Shown: positions 33,320-44,300 of the stretch, piece after piece
Layout: each line of letters begins with the position of its first letter
Position numbering within the stretch: position 1 is the first letter of the stretch
Origin: Conoideocrella luteorostrata
Lineage: Eukaryota; Ascomycota; Sordariomycetes; Hypocreales; Clavicipitaceae
Reading direction: 5' to 3'
Assembly (NCBI GenBank): GCA_032433595.1
Contig: JASWJB010000234.1
Span: forward strand, 1-64,000
Length of the DNA stretch: 64,000 bases
Program-made: the position numbers and the translations under genes
Notes under the pieces: model-generated
Databases searched by the model: none
Told to the model about the DNA's origin: nothing
Seen by the model: the letters and a program-made list of their open reading frames with translations, nothing else

Positions 33320-34174
33320 ATGAAGACATTGTTGAACATTGTCAGACGCCAGCGCTGCTTTCAGCGCCCTCGAGTTCAAATCCTTTCAGATCTGCATCTC
33401 GAGGTCGGCCAACAGTACTCATCCTATACATTCCCTGTCTCCGCCTCCTATCTGCTCTTAGGCGGAGATATCGGACGGCTCATCGACTACGATGGATACC
33501 TGAAGTTTCTCGAACGGCAGGTAGCCCGATATGAAAGGATTTTCCTGGTACTGGGGAATCACGAGTTTTATGGTCTGGATTATGACTCAGGGCTTGACGA
33601 AGCGCGGCGTTTGGTGAATGAACCATTGCTTGTTGATACACTCATTCTCTTAGACAAAACCCGATGGGACGACCCAAATTCTGCACTGACAATCATCGGC
33701 TGCACACTGTGGTCTGCAATCCCAGAGGAAACATCCCATCTCATTGAGTCGAAGATCAATGATTTCAAGAAAATAGCCGGATGGACTGCCCGGAAACACA
33801 ACGAAGTTCACACCTTGGAGGTTTCGTGGCTCCGCCAGCAAATTGCTCAAGCAATAGAGACGCCGCAGAAAAGACAGCTTCTTGTAGCAATACACCATGC
33901 GCCCTGCGTGGAGGGCACTTCTCGACCTGAACAATCAAATAATCCTTGGGTATCCGCATTCGCGACTGATCTTCTCTGCCAATCAGGCTGGCATGGCATC
34001 AAAGTCTGGGTATTTGGCCACACACATTATTCTGCGGATCTGGTGCGGAACGGCGTGAGGTTGGTGGCTAACCAGCGGGGATACGTACTACCAGGCAATG
34101 CAACGCCAGAGGCCAAGAAGAGAAAATTTAGTAACGCCCACCACTTTGATCCCGGGATGGTCGTCGCCTTATAG
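33320..34174 (+). CDS. Calcineurin-like metallophosphoesterase
   Basis: A 284-aa intronless frame. The dimetal motifs are in order: D24-x-H26 (ILSDLHLEV), GGD50, GN80-H81-E (GNHEFYG), HHAP near residue 194 and GHTH near 236 (VFGHTHYS). All ligands are present, so it should be an active phosphoesterase acting on phosphomono- or diesters. The substrate is unknown. No signal peptide or membrane span, so it is probably cytosolic. The ATG at 33320 gives only 19 residues before the core, normal for fungal paralogues. The gene stands alone among relics, with no sign of an operon-like cluster. Confidence 0.9.
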   Translation: MKTLLNIVRRQRCFQRPRVQILSDLHLEVGQQYSSYTFPVSASYLLLGGDIGRLIDYDGYLKFLERQVARYERIFLVLGNHEFYGLDYDSGLDEARRLVNEPLLVDTLILLDKTRWDDPNSALTIIGCTLWSAIPEETSHLIESKINDFKKIAGWTARKHNEVHTLEVSWLRQQIAQAIETPQKRQLLVAIHHAPCVEGTSRPEQSNNPWVSAFATDLLCQSGWHGIKVWVFGHTHYSADLVRNGVRLVANQRGYVLPGNATPEAKKRKFSNAHHFDPGMVVAL

Positions 34175-35421
34175 CACGTACGTGAAAAGGGTGCAACTAC
34201 TCCCTTGACCAGTCGAGCGCCATAGAGAGGAAGTATGTCGAAATTTTGGAGGCAAAGAACTGACAGGCGGAGATAATAGCATTCATAGTCCATAGTATTT
34301 CAATACAACGACGTGATTATTGCCAAACAAAAGTGGCAGGTGGCCGAAAAGGGTTGTATGTTGTGTAGTCGAAGGCTGCACGGCGGTCATCTGAGGGGGC
34401 GGCGGGGACAGTTTCACGAATAAGTCAATAAATACAATGGTGTACGGAGTACCTCCATATCCCATTATTGCAGTCACAATAAGCCCTGTCTGTTTACCTG
34501 TAGGCCCAGCGCTGAGACCTAGTATTGAGAGGGTTTGGAGCCGCAACAAATGCTGGTAGCGGTAGAACAACTGTTGCCGCGCACGGCAGCGTCGCAGCAG
34601 CCTCAACGCCAGGCTACTGGCAAATATGTACGGAGTAAGGGGCATTATGGTGCTCCTGCTGCCTGATTGCCCAGCTGCCAGCACCTTTACACTGAGCAAA
34701 TCTCGCTTTATCTAAGGCGCAGTTCTCTCGAATCCGCCAATAAGTCTATATTCTCCGTGTCTATGGGATAAAAAACAAACGGCTCCGTGATATACGGGAG
34801 AGATACTTGTTGCGTATCAAGATAGCTATAACTAGCACGGGCTACTCAAATCACTCACGTGACGGGTTCGACACATAAAAGGTCGAACCCAGCCCGTCAG
34901 TAGATGGAACCAACAGCTTTCTTACAACTATCTGACATCTCACTTGTGCATTGCTTTGCTTTATTTACACTTATCTTTACACTTATAATACTAATCATAC
35001 AGCTAATACTGACAAGCCACGTGCCACGTCCAGCATCCCACTGGCCGTATCCAGCACGTAACACACCTGATCTCACTGTGTGTTTTATTTACGTTCTTCC
35101 ATGTTTCGTTTACGTGCATTCATGATTTATGACCTTCTCTTACTATAGCTTATTCCCCCAATCCAAATATCAAGTCTAGTACAGCACGTAACACTTACGC
35201 AGAAATATCAACCACGCGAGAGACTATTGTTTCGGCACTTTAACCATTATATTATAACACACTTAATGGTTTAATATACCTCCCAAGGATGTTGTTAAGC
35301 TTAGCAGCTCCCCTAGCTAGCAAGACTAGTTAGTTATCTTTGCTTCTTAACAAGCAAGAGAGTCAACACACTTAAGTGGGCCATAGACTCTTCTTTTCTA
35401 TTCTGTCCCACTTCTTAACTT
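34175..35421. other. Intergenic, AT-rich to the right
   Basis: No gene. TACGGAGTA occurs at about 34,442 and 34,628. A strong hairpin lies at 34864-34890. 34,900-35,420 is AT-rich, low-complexity (TTCTATTCTATTC) and probably a transposon remnant that replaces the 3-prime end of the neighbouring gene. Confidence 0.5.
34864..34890. repeat. Perfect 9-bp hairpin
   Basis: GGGTTCGAC at 34864-34872 pairs with GTCGAACCC at 34882-34890 across a 9-nt loop. A further GACGG/CCCGTC pairing lies outside with a small bulge. Confidence 0.8.
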
Positions 35422-36351
35422 CTATTCTATTCTATACTGTTCTCTGTATCTAGAAGAATTATAGCTGGATGTTTTGTGGGCGGAAATGATCTTGATTTCG
35501 TCTGGCTTGACGGGGTGTCCTACCAGCGCAGCAATAGAGCGCTGAAATTCCCAAAAGTTTCTGCGCTCGTTATTGGTAATAATGAAGGTTTCTCCGTCTA
35601 CACGGCTTCCCTTTGGTGGCGCGGGCTTTCCAAATGCACGGATAAGTGCTCTCGCAGCTAGAATGTGCGCATCCACAAGATTGGAGACGTAGAGGAAGTC
35701 ATATTCATTTTGACCAGGTCCCATCTGAATTTTCGCTTTTCCGGCTTTGGCAGTGGCGATAATCTTAGCAAGGAGGACTGTGTCGCGTGGCCCAAACGTA
35801 GACGCTGGGAGCATAGATACCGTTAGCAAGGAGGCATCGCCGTCTTTGCGATTAGCTGCAATAATCTCTTTGTGTGCTTCAGCCTTGGTTAAGGTGTACA
35901 CTCGCTTCTGAGCGGGGTATTCAAGTATCGGCAAGGTTTCATCCGCATTGACAATGTCGCTGTGGTTGTCGTGAATAATGGAAGTTGTCGACGTGTTGAT
36001 GAAGGCCTGCACACCACTTGCACGCGCTGCAGTAAGAAGATTGCGAGCGCCAATCAGGTTAACCTGGCGGAAAACAGATGGCTGCAATATCATTGAGTCA
36101 GGGCAAGCAACGTGAAAGACTGTTTTAGGCCGTAGCTTGTTGAATAGCGACTGAACTTCGGAGAGAGCAGTGATGTCGCAATCATGGTACACAGCACCGG
36201 ACACACGATTGCGTCCCATGTTGATATCCAGCACGTGGATCTTGCAGTCCGAGTCATCTTCAATAAGCTGGCTTACCATGTGAAATCCGATGAAGCCACA
36301 GCCGCCAGTGACAACAACAGGACTGAGTGAGATGAAATCTCCGTCAGCCAT
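35422..36351 (-). CDS. 3-beta-HSD / sterol-4-carboxylate dehydrogenase-like protein, 3-prime truncated
   Basis: An NAD(P)-dependent short-chain oxidoreductase of the extended type. The Rossmann motif GGCGFIG (residues 16-22) and the catalytic Y-x3-K (YTLTK) are intact, as are VNLIGARNLLTAA, ASTFGPRD and DFLYVSNLVDAHILAA. The family (Erg26-like, about 370 aa) decarboxylates 4-carboxysterols at the ER. The start MADGDF at 36351 matches family N-termini; an upstream in-frame Met at 36384 is possible. After PDEIKIIS the sequence becomes AHKTSSYNSSRYREQYRIE encoded by AT-rich DNA, so about the last 60 residues, including the usual membrane segment, are missing. It is either a soluble variant or a pseudogene in the making. 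Confidence 0.78.
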   Translation of the reverse strand: MADGDFISLSPVVVTGGCGFIGFHMVSQLIEDDSDCKIHVLDINMGRNRVSGAVYHDCDITALSEVQSLFNKLRPKTVFHVACPDSMILQPSVFRQVNLIGARNLLTAARASGVQAFINTSTTSIIHDNHSDIVNADETLPILEYPAQKRVYTLTKAEAHKEIIAANRKDGDASLLTVSMLPASTFGPRDTVLLAKIIATAKAGKAKIQMGPGQNEYDFLYVSNLVDAHILAARALIRAFGKPAPPKGSRVDGETFIITNNERRNFWEFQRSIAALVGHPVKPDEIKIISAHKTSSYNSSRYREQYRIE

Positions 36352-37089
36352 TGTGGAATATCGTTTTTGAGCCCCCAAAGACATTTGTCGCAGGCCAAAC
36401 CAACGATTTGCGTTTTGCAAGGAAGGTGTTTGTGGAAGTAACGAATGTGCGGAAATTCACAAGAACGGAAGGGCTTAAAGCTCAGGGCAGATTTGTCGCC
36501 AGTCCAAACTGCAAACTGCAAACTGCAAACTGCAAATAACAATACCATAAAGCTTTGCGCTCGAATGATAGGAGTAAAGCAGGGCGGGAGAGGAGGTAGA
36601 GAAGGTAAGAGAGAAAATGAATGAGAGCAGAGTTGTTGCGTTGGGTCGTACCGGAAGGACTCGCGCTTAGGGTGGTCCGTGATCGAGACGCATCACTTCG
36701 CCCCGGGACTGCCTTGTTCGGGGACCAATTGGGTTCTCCCTAGCTATTTTGAATGTTGGTGATGTTGGTGCAGTCGGTCCGGCTCGTTGGGGCAGCGAAC
36801 AAAACATGGCTCTGGTTGCGCACCTTGTCCAACCCAACCTCGAACCATGTCATCATCCCCCCTTCTCCATGCGAGAATCTGCGCCAGCGCGCAAAGTTGC
36901 AGTATTGACCAGGGGTGTGGTTCCAAGGGTTCTCGTCAATCTTTATCGACCGAGCAACAGCACATATTTTCCTGACAAGAGACTGCAATGTATTTATAGA
37001 CCTGGGTGGATCTTCAAAAACGATGCCACCGTTTCCTCTACGCGGAGGCAGGGGACGAATTTCCATCCAGCCGAATTGGGGATAGCGCT
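36352..37089. other. Intergenic with short tandem repeat
   Basis: Contains an (ACTGCAA)n tract at about 36506-36536, four units. No gene is supported between here and the LTR fragment. Confidence 0.6.
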
Positions 37090-37230
37090 TGATACGGCGC
37101 GCTCGGTGGCATTCCTCTTTCTTATTCTTCTTCTTAGATAGCCCTAATTGAATTGAGTACTTTTCTTCACCTATTGCTTCATGCAAGAACCTTTTGCCGT
37201 TAAAACTCAGAAGCCCCTGTGCTTCCTACA
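37090..37230 (+). mobile_element. LTR F, 5-prime-truncated subfamily II
   Basis: The last 140 bp of the LTR are present: GGCGCGCTCGGTGGCATTCC, a pyrimidine tract with CTTAGATAG, AAGAACCTTTTG, and GAAGCCCCTGTGCTTCCTACA with its terminal hairpin (the GAAGC and GCTTC arms). The first quarter, including the CACGTG box, is missing. Confidence 0.8.
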
Positions 37231-37679
37231 GTTACAAAAATCTAGGAAATTATTAAAAGCAGATTATAAAAGGTTAGAGAAAGGGTATTATATACTTCCC
37301 ATGGTTTAAGATATTTACGTTAGCATTCCGCGAGCTGTATAGGGATATAGTAATAAATCCTAGAAGGGTTAATATTAAGTGTATCTAGGCGCAAACTATC
37401 TGCTACTGCCTAATCAAACAGTCTATGGAAGTTCTAAGATTTGCTTGCCTTAGTAGTCTGTGAAGTTATCTTAGGAAGTAAAATATATTATGTTTAAGAA
37501 GGTGCTTAGAATAGGGAACTTATAGTTCTTATAGCTACTTTAGGATTTAATTCTGTGACTTATTTATAGGGCTAAATAGAACTAATTATCCACGTATCTT
37601 TGCATATTGTAAGTGCTTTGTATAATTGCATAAGAACTGACTAAAGCCCAGGCGTGGGTAGAACTAGCTCAGGATATGC
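37231..37679. other. AT-rich region
   Basis: Strongly AT-rich with dense stops. It looks like RIP-mutated repeat DNA. No feature can be named. Confidence 0.5.
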
Positions 37680-38849
37680 TTAGTGAGCGAAATATGGCTC
37701 CCTGAGCTCACATGAGCAGTGCCTGAGCAGCGCCTGAGTAGTGCCTGAGCGAGGGTGGCTAGAAGCGGCGACGTAAGATGGTAGTTTTTCCCGAATAATA
37801 CAAAAACTCTCACTGCATAAGCCGAAAACCCAACGAATAGCAACCTCTAAACTTGACAAGCCGTGAGTCTTGACCTCCGCATCGAATTTCCGTATAGCTT
37901 GGTGCAACTTTTCGCCTCCGAAGACCCTATTCAAAGCCTTTCCAAGTGGATTATCGTCTGACACGCGGGTGCCCTCCTCTGATTGTTGACTACGTTGCCC
38001 GTCAGAAAGCCTGCCCCGAGCGGCCTGGTCATGGCCACCACGGCCACATTCTTGTTAGCAACAGTAGGGATGAGGGTGACTGCTTTGGCAATACCGAAAA
38101 GCAACGAAAGACATGCCATGTTTTTGCAGGGTAGGAAGGAGTCCGTCTCCTTGCCCCTTGTAATCAAGTTGTAGTTCGCCCTGGTAGGACGTTGGTTTTT
38201 GCCAGCTATTCTTGTCGCAAGCGAGAAAAATTTCCTCCAGAACAGCCGGCGGCGTGTTTGACAGGCCCCACTGAGAAATAAGCCGGTCACCCTCTACTCG
38301 GTCCGCAAGCATTGCTGCAGTGGTTGGAGAGATGCACTTCCCGTATCACTCACAGCCTCGCAATGTCCTCGGGCAACCTGCCCGTTGAAGTTTTGGATCT
38401 GTTCCGTAAGTGGTGTCCAAGGGTCGAATCGGTGTGCATACAGCACGTTCACCTTTCAAAAAAAAGAGCATTAGACATCGTAGCATGCCAAAAGTAAATG
38501 ATTTGTAGTTCAGGGGGGAAAACCCTACGCCCTGCGGTCAACTAGGACGCTCCAAGCTCCCGCGAACGGACTTTTCCATGGCTTCACGAGCAATATGACC
38601 GCTTCCATCGATCTGAGTGTCGATGTATACCTTGCTATCAACGACGAAGTCTCGGCTGAGTTCGACAGCCTCCCCTAGAAGTTGCTCTGCTCGACCTGAT
38701 TTCAGCGGCGGATATCTCGGAGCTGTGTCCAGTCTCTTAATATTGAGCGATTGGACAGTTTTGAGCACGCTCTTAGCTGCCTCTGCATCTTGAAATTCCG
38801 TCACGTCCATCCCGAACGTCGCCGTCCCGAATATGAGTTGAGAGGACAT
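37680..38849 (-). pseudogene. Aldo-keto reductase (aflatoxin-aldehyde-reductase/AKR7-like) pseudogene
   Basis: The minus strand starts at 38849 with MSSQLIFGTATFGMDVTEFQ. It keeps NIKRLDTAPRYPPLKSGRAEQLLG (catalytic Asp/Tyr region) and TRDFVVDSKVYI-like sequence before a stop at 38,538. Further pieces follow in other frames: VLYAHRFDPWTPL-like near 38,450, WGLSNTPPAVLEEIFLACDK near 38,250, KPTSYQGELQLDY, LQKHGMSFVAF, RPLGAGFLTGNV near 38,000 and IRKFDAEVKTHGLSSLEVAIRWV near 37,860. The order matches the family. At least three frame changes and several stops rule out function. Confidence 0.8.
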
Positions 38850-41300
38850 CTCGTGCTTTAAGAAACTTTCTGCTCTCCTTGTTGGCTTGAAGCTTTCGAT
38901 TGATGCTTAACCCGACCTCCTATACAGTGTGGTGATAGAGGGACTATTGCCCGTTCAACTTCACTGGAGGTCAATTTTTGCGTCAGATGCAGCGCACCCA
39001 CAACCACGGGAGCCAGGATGTTGCAACGATGGAGTAAAGCTGGTTGTTGATGGTGGTTCGTTCTTGCGTCTGCCACCATTATCCAAACAAAATTACGTCA
39101 TACACACGACGTCTTCAAACCACTCGTCTTTCCTTTTTTCCTTTTTTCCTTTTGTTTTTCCTTTTATTTCCTTTTGCTCTCCATTCGGTTTTAAACCTCT
39201 CCAAGCCATAGCAGTGGGGTCCTCTTACCAGGCGCGGGCTCCATCTTGAACAGACCCGCCAAGACAGCGGGCCGTCCCGCAACCGCCAGTACTCTCTCTA
39301 GCAGCAGCCCCATACGCGGCGACGATTACTCCGTCTTGAACTTCACACCAGAAACTGGTCAGCTTCTCCTTTCGCTGGCAGAGCAAGAAGGCGGCCGTAG
39401 GAAACAAAATGAGCTGCAGGTAGATCCAGCTTATTTGGAAAGAGCACTGCTTTTTGGTGACTATGCTAACCAGAGCCATTGTGGTTTGCCTCGCTCCCCA
39501 AGAAGCAACATGGCATGTCTGGTTCGTGATGCCCGCTCTGGTACGAGATCAATACAAAACGAAATCAAGCGGCTTCTTGAAGACCCCGAGGCTGTGTCCA
39601 TCGTGTGCACACCACGCCTGCCTTCAAACGGTGAGAAATCGTCGCGCCGAGAAATCTAATCGCAGTTATCAAGGTCAGTAAGAGGCCGGCTTGGACATTC
39701 CGCCTTCGTCGAGGCGTGTTGTGGCCGAGGGCCTCGCGGGGGGCGGACTACTTATTGACGCTGAAAGAGTCGAGGTTGGCCGTGTAGCAGTGAAGCGTTC
39801 CACGTTCGGACGAACCCATGGAGTGCAGATGCGGCTACCATATACCGTCATCTTTGCCCGCACCTTGCGGAAAAGAAGCATGGGACACAACAGAGATGTT
39901 GGCAACACATTTATTGCTATCGTTATCCCCTGAAAGTCTCTTGTCATGCTCATGGTTTTCATGGTGTGCAGTGAGAGCATCACAAAGTGGTGTTGCTGTG
40001 TTGCTGCCAGCACATCCAAACCTGTCTTCGTCACCAAGCCTGGGGACTGCTCAGGGACAGAGCGGGTATCGTCTCTGATGAGCCCACCACGTCCATGTTC
40101 GTTGATGCGTCTACGATATATGATGTTAACACTGAAGGAGACATGCTTGGTACTACGGCCTGCCCAGTGGGATATATCATTGCCCTCAAACTACTTCTGG
40201 TTTCTCTCACTCTGATGCCATTGTCGCCGGTACCATTAATAGAGATACGTTCATGCACATCCCTGCAAGGCTTTCGGAACATGATCAGAACTCATTTTGT
40301 CAGCTCATCGCCTTGGCTGATAACAGAGTCCATCTCTTCACTAGTTGCGACACCAGAAGGGCCTGAACTTCTTAGCCTCGTTCGTACCCAACGGTTCAGT
40401 GACGCAAAGTTTAGACAGCAGACACAACATTGTCTACGGACTCTGAGGGCTCTTGAAAATTAGACCTAAAGTGCTTGTTGAACGTATGCGGTATGGTGAG
40501 CCGCAGAATTAGACCATGGCCGCTTTGGGCTTATATTGGCATCCTGTTATCATCCAGTATGCCGTCGTATGCCAGTGCGCTTCTTCACCCTTCAGTCTGC
40601 CTACTTTAACGCGACCTTGCAGGTTTTTCCAGGCTGTGGCCGTCCCCATTGCTCACGTCCACGTCGTGCGGTGCGCAAGACTGTCACGCAGCGACGTACA
40701 CAGCTGTCATGCAGCCGGCTGCACATCAAAAGCGGCGTTGCATAATTTACAATGGTAGCACTTCGTTCGCCACCGTCTGCACACTGTGCGAACCTGGAGG
40801 GCGGCCTACATTCGCTCAACTTTGTGTGCCCACCAAACATAATGATAAAGATGCGGCTACCACCGTGGTGGCTGCTCCCGCTCCCGCTCCCGCTCCTCCT
40901 GCCTACCCTCTGTCGGCAGATGGGGGAAAGAGAATTAGCCCGTCGGGCCGTTCAGATCGTGTTAGTACCAATAGGATCTCCAGACGAGGCATGGCTGGAT
41001 TATTCAGATGAGGAGGAGGAACCTGCTGTTGTTCCCGGCCAAGCTGCTCCTGACCGCCCTCTGTAGGCGACTGGAGATTTGGGGTGGGCCCATCGGGCTT
41101 CACCAAGATTCAGAAAAAGGTCTCTCATTCGTCACGTCGATGAAGCGGAGAAGAAATTCATCAGTATTGAATCTAGTGATGACGGGGAGCTTTGGCTCCA
41201 GTGGAGGGGTAGTTAGAGACGACAATCTGGTCCTGTTGAATGGGATGTGAACTGTTGGTTGCAAGTCAAGACGGCAGGTCATTAAAAGGCCGTGTATTCT
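38850..41300. other. Unresolved region, no supported gene
   Basis: Open frames at 39,246-39,660 and 40,090-40,460 are long but start without ATG and show no family. One coherent stretch on the plus strand near 40,190-40,370 reads FSHSDAIVAGTINRDTFMHI then PARLSEHDQNSFCQLIALAD. It looks like real but eroded coding sequence. A (CCCGCT)n microsatellite lies at 40874-40897. T/C-rich tracts occur at 39,120-39,180. Confidence 0.4.
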
Positions 41301-44300
41301 ATTAATGCTGTGGTATCTTCATAGTCCATCTATCATCCGCAGACACAGTAGCCATGGCCCAGTTTGCGAGCTTTCTGTGGCATGCTCACCAAGGTCGCTG
41401 TCCGGATGCATGAAAGCCAGCATAGTCTTCCCTCACTTCACTTGGATGTATTTGTCACGATTCCTCCTATAGCTCTCTATTCTGCGCTCTTGATCGGTGG
41501 TGCTAGTTCACGAAGCGAGGTTGTGCTCTGTATTGTGTTCTTCGGTCAGACAAACCTAGCGGCAAAAGAAGGAGTGTCTCTCGAGTGCCGTCGCTGTCGG
41601 TTCCGCCGCCGCCACCCAGGCTGCATAATGTGAAGCAATCTACAGCACACAGGCACATGTTCGCGAAGATGCTGCGGAATATCAAATGAACTTCCACCCA
41701 AAATGATTGCTTAGATGCACAAGACGAGAATGCATAGTGCTTCGTTGATACACTGAGCGGTCGGTTGGTTAGGGCCTACTTGGGCCATCCTGTGAGCATT
41801 TCGCCGACGGGTTATGTCATGAAGTTTTGGCAACGAGGCCCTGGGGAAAATTCGGAAGATACATGTTTCTGGTCAGCCAGGTCATCAGCATATGTTCTGG
41901 ATTGTTCTCGACACGCACACGTACCTGTCCTGACATGCATGCACGATTCCTTTGAAGGTTTGCTAACCGTCTTTGGAAATGACACAAACACTGCTCCCAG
42001 ACTAGTGGAAATCTGGCAATAGCTTGAATTCCTCTAGAGGATGTGCAACTTTGGCTTAAATTTCGCACCAGCCTGATGTATGTTTCGGTCCCGGGCCCCG
42101 AAGAGCACCATGTGTGTAAGTCTCGCCCCCCTAGCAGGATGCTTGTCCTAAAATACCGGATTGGAGACTATCATATTGAACTCGTGCCTATATTGAAGCT
42201 GTAAGTCCATCCCAGTTGTACGCCAACGTGACGTTTTAGCCGTACGGATCCACGGTAGACACAGTCGCAGATACATTGCAAGATACTCACGTCAAGACGA
42301 CTGGGATGACCTGCCGAAACCACTACCCATACCCACTTACCATCACACAAGTAGCAATATTATTTCGCACGAAACCGTTACTCTTGCCCGGAAGGGGAGA
42401 CCTCGACCCTTGACGATAAAGGGGTCATTCTGACAAGATACACTGGGGTGCTTCGCAAGCCGCCAAACCAGTTGGATGACGATATAGCACCACACCCCCA
42501 AATCCGCAATTTGTTTCATATAACAAGCGCTGCAGACATGACGCACTACGGATCAAAATCGACGTTATCTCAAACAATGCGGGGTCCCCATATGTTCATC
42601 GCTATCCCCGACGATATCATATCACCTGCCTGGCGACGATCATTTTACCAACCCTGCATTACGGCATCACGGTGACACCTCCCACGCATGTAATTAGTGC
42701 GTCTCGGGCACTCTGACTCTTGTTGCGTCACTTCTCCCGCAGCGTCCTCACTCGGCATGGATCGCACTGCGCTTTCCAGCCCTTGCGTTCCTTGCATCCT
42801 CCGCGAACTTCTGTTATGCGGGATTATCTTCTGGGGTAGGGTAGGGCAGCGCCATTATTAAGAGCGTCAAGTAACTAGTTATGATAAGGATACTTCAAGC
42901 ACAGTCCGAGTCAGATTCCATACAGCATTGATGGGGGTGGTGGCGTTGGGGTCCGTCGAGCCCATGCATAAGCCTGACAATGCTGCAGCTTCGGTACCGT
43001 GTATGGATGAATCCAAGCCTGCAACGGCGGACAAAGTTGTACGAGGGAAGAGGTGCATTCTTCTTATCTCGTTCCCCGCAGGTCGGCACCCGGCGACTAT
43101 GTCATCTGGGGATTGATCGCGACACTTCAGATAAGACGGACCTATGGCAGTGGATGACAGATCTGTCCGCTGCCGATAAGCCCAGGCACCGGGCCACTCC
43201 CTCCGCCAGCACACAGGACGCAACTCGCACTGCCTCATGTATATCGCCCTGTGAGTACTCCGTATAATTTGGTCGTAATACCCGTGGAAAAACCAAAGCC
43301 TACTACATGATGATCAGCTACCACCCTAGCCCCAGCTAGTTCATGGAGAGTTCATCCGACTCCGCCCCTCCCGTCAATCCCCCAGGTCCTGCCATCGTCA
43401 TCACTGTCGATCTCAACACCACGAACAAAAGTCAATTGCCAAGGATTCCGCCGCATACATTGTACAACGGTGAGGAAACAACGCCAAGCATGCATCTAAA
43501 TTCCCCAAGCGAGCTGAGGCTGCAGAAGGGTTGGCGCCACAGGCAAGGCGGGAAAGGGTCTGTCTCACTCCCCCGTTCCCCTCGATGTGGCAGCATGCAG
43601 GGACCAACATGGGAAAATGCACCCTTAGATGCAAGCCACTCGGATTGACTTTTTGCGACTGGAGTCTGGAGTGCGCCATTATTTCAAGACACGACTCACA
43701 ACGCAGCAGGCACAACCTGTAGCAAACTTGGGCGGATAGGTGAGGCAGCCGCAGTTGTTATCTGACGCCGCCGAGGGATACGTGATTTGGTGGCAATGAT
43801 AAGTCCAAGCTCAATGGCGATACAAGCCGCTGATGAAGAACGCTGATCACAAGCCATGGCGCAATCCGGTGCGAAGTTAAAGATTACCCTTAGTCCGGTC
43901 TCAGCCGCCAAAACTCAACCATGGTGCAGAGCCGCATATTGGAAACTAGATCGGACGGACAGATACCATGGCATGTGATTCTTGCCATTGGCTGCTCATT
44001 CCGTGCTGACATGTAACTACCATAAATCCATCACATGAAATGTAACCTGAATTTTGGTAACGGCATGCTTGCACGACAACAATAACCTCCCCGGGCTGTC
44101 AATAGCGGCCATGACCGGGGCCCAAATCGACGTGTCAGGCTTGCCGTGCTTGTCACTTCAAAGGTAATTATTTTTGACATCTGCTCCAGTGAAACTTGTA
44201 AGCAGACCCTGCAGGAAAACGGGACGAGAAGCTGCCCGAGGTTCCACCGTCAAGGGGTTGGTTCGGCTCCGAACCAGATAGAAGTCGTTCTGAGCCGTGG

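Noticed and set aside
33050..33379. 109-codon basic open frame on the minus strand
   Set aside because: Overlaps the start of the phosphoesterase in antisense and has no recognisable family.
34864..34890. tRNA T-loop/B-box candidate (GGTTCGAC)
   Set aside because: No acceptor or anticodon stem could be folded around it; it is a simple inverted repeat.
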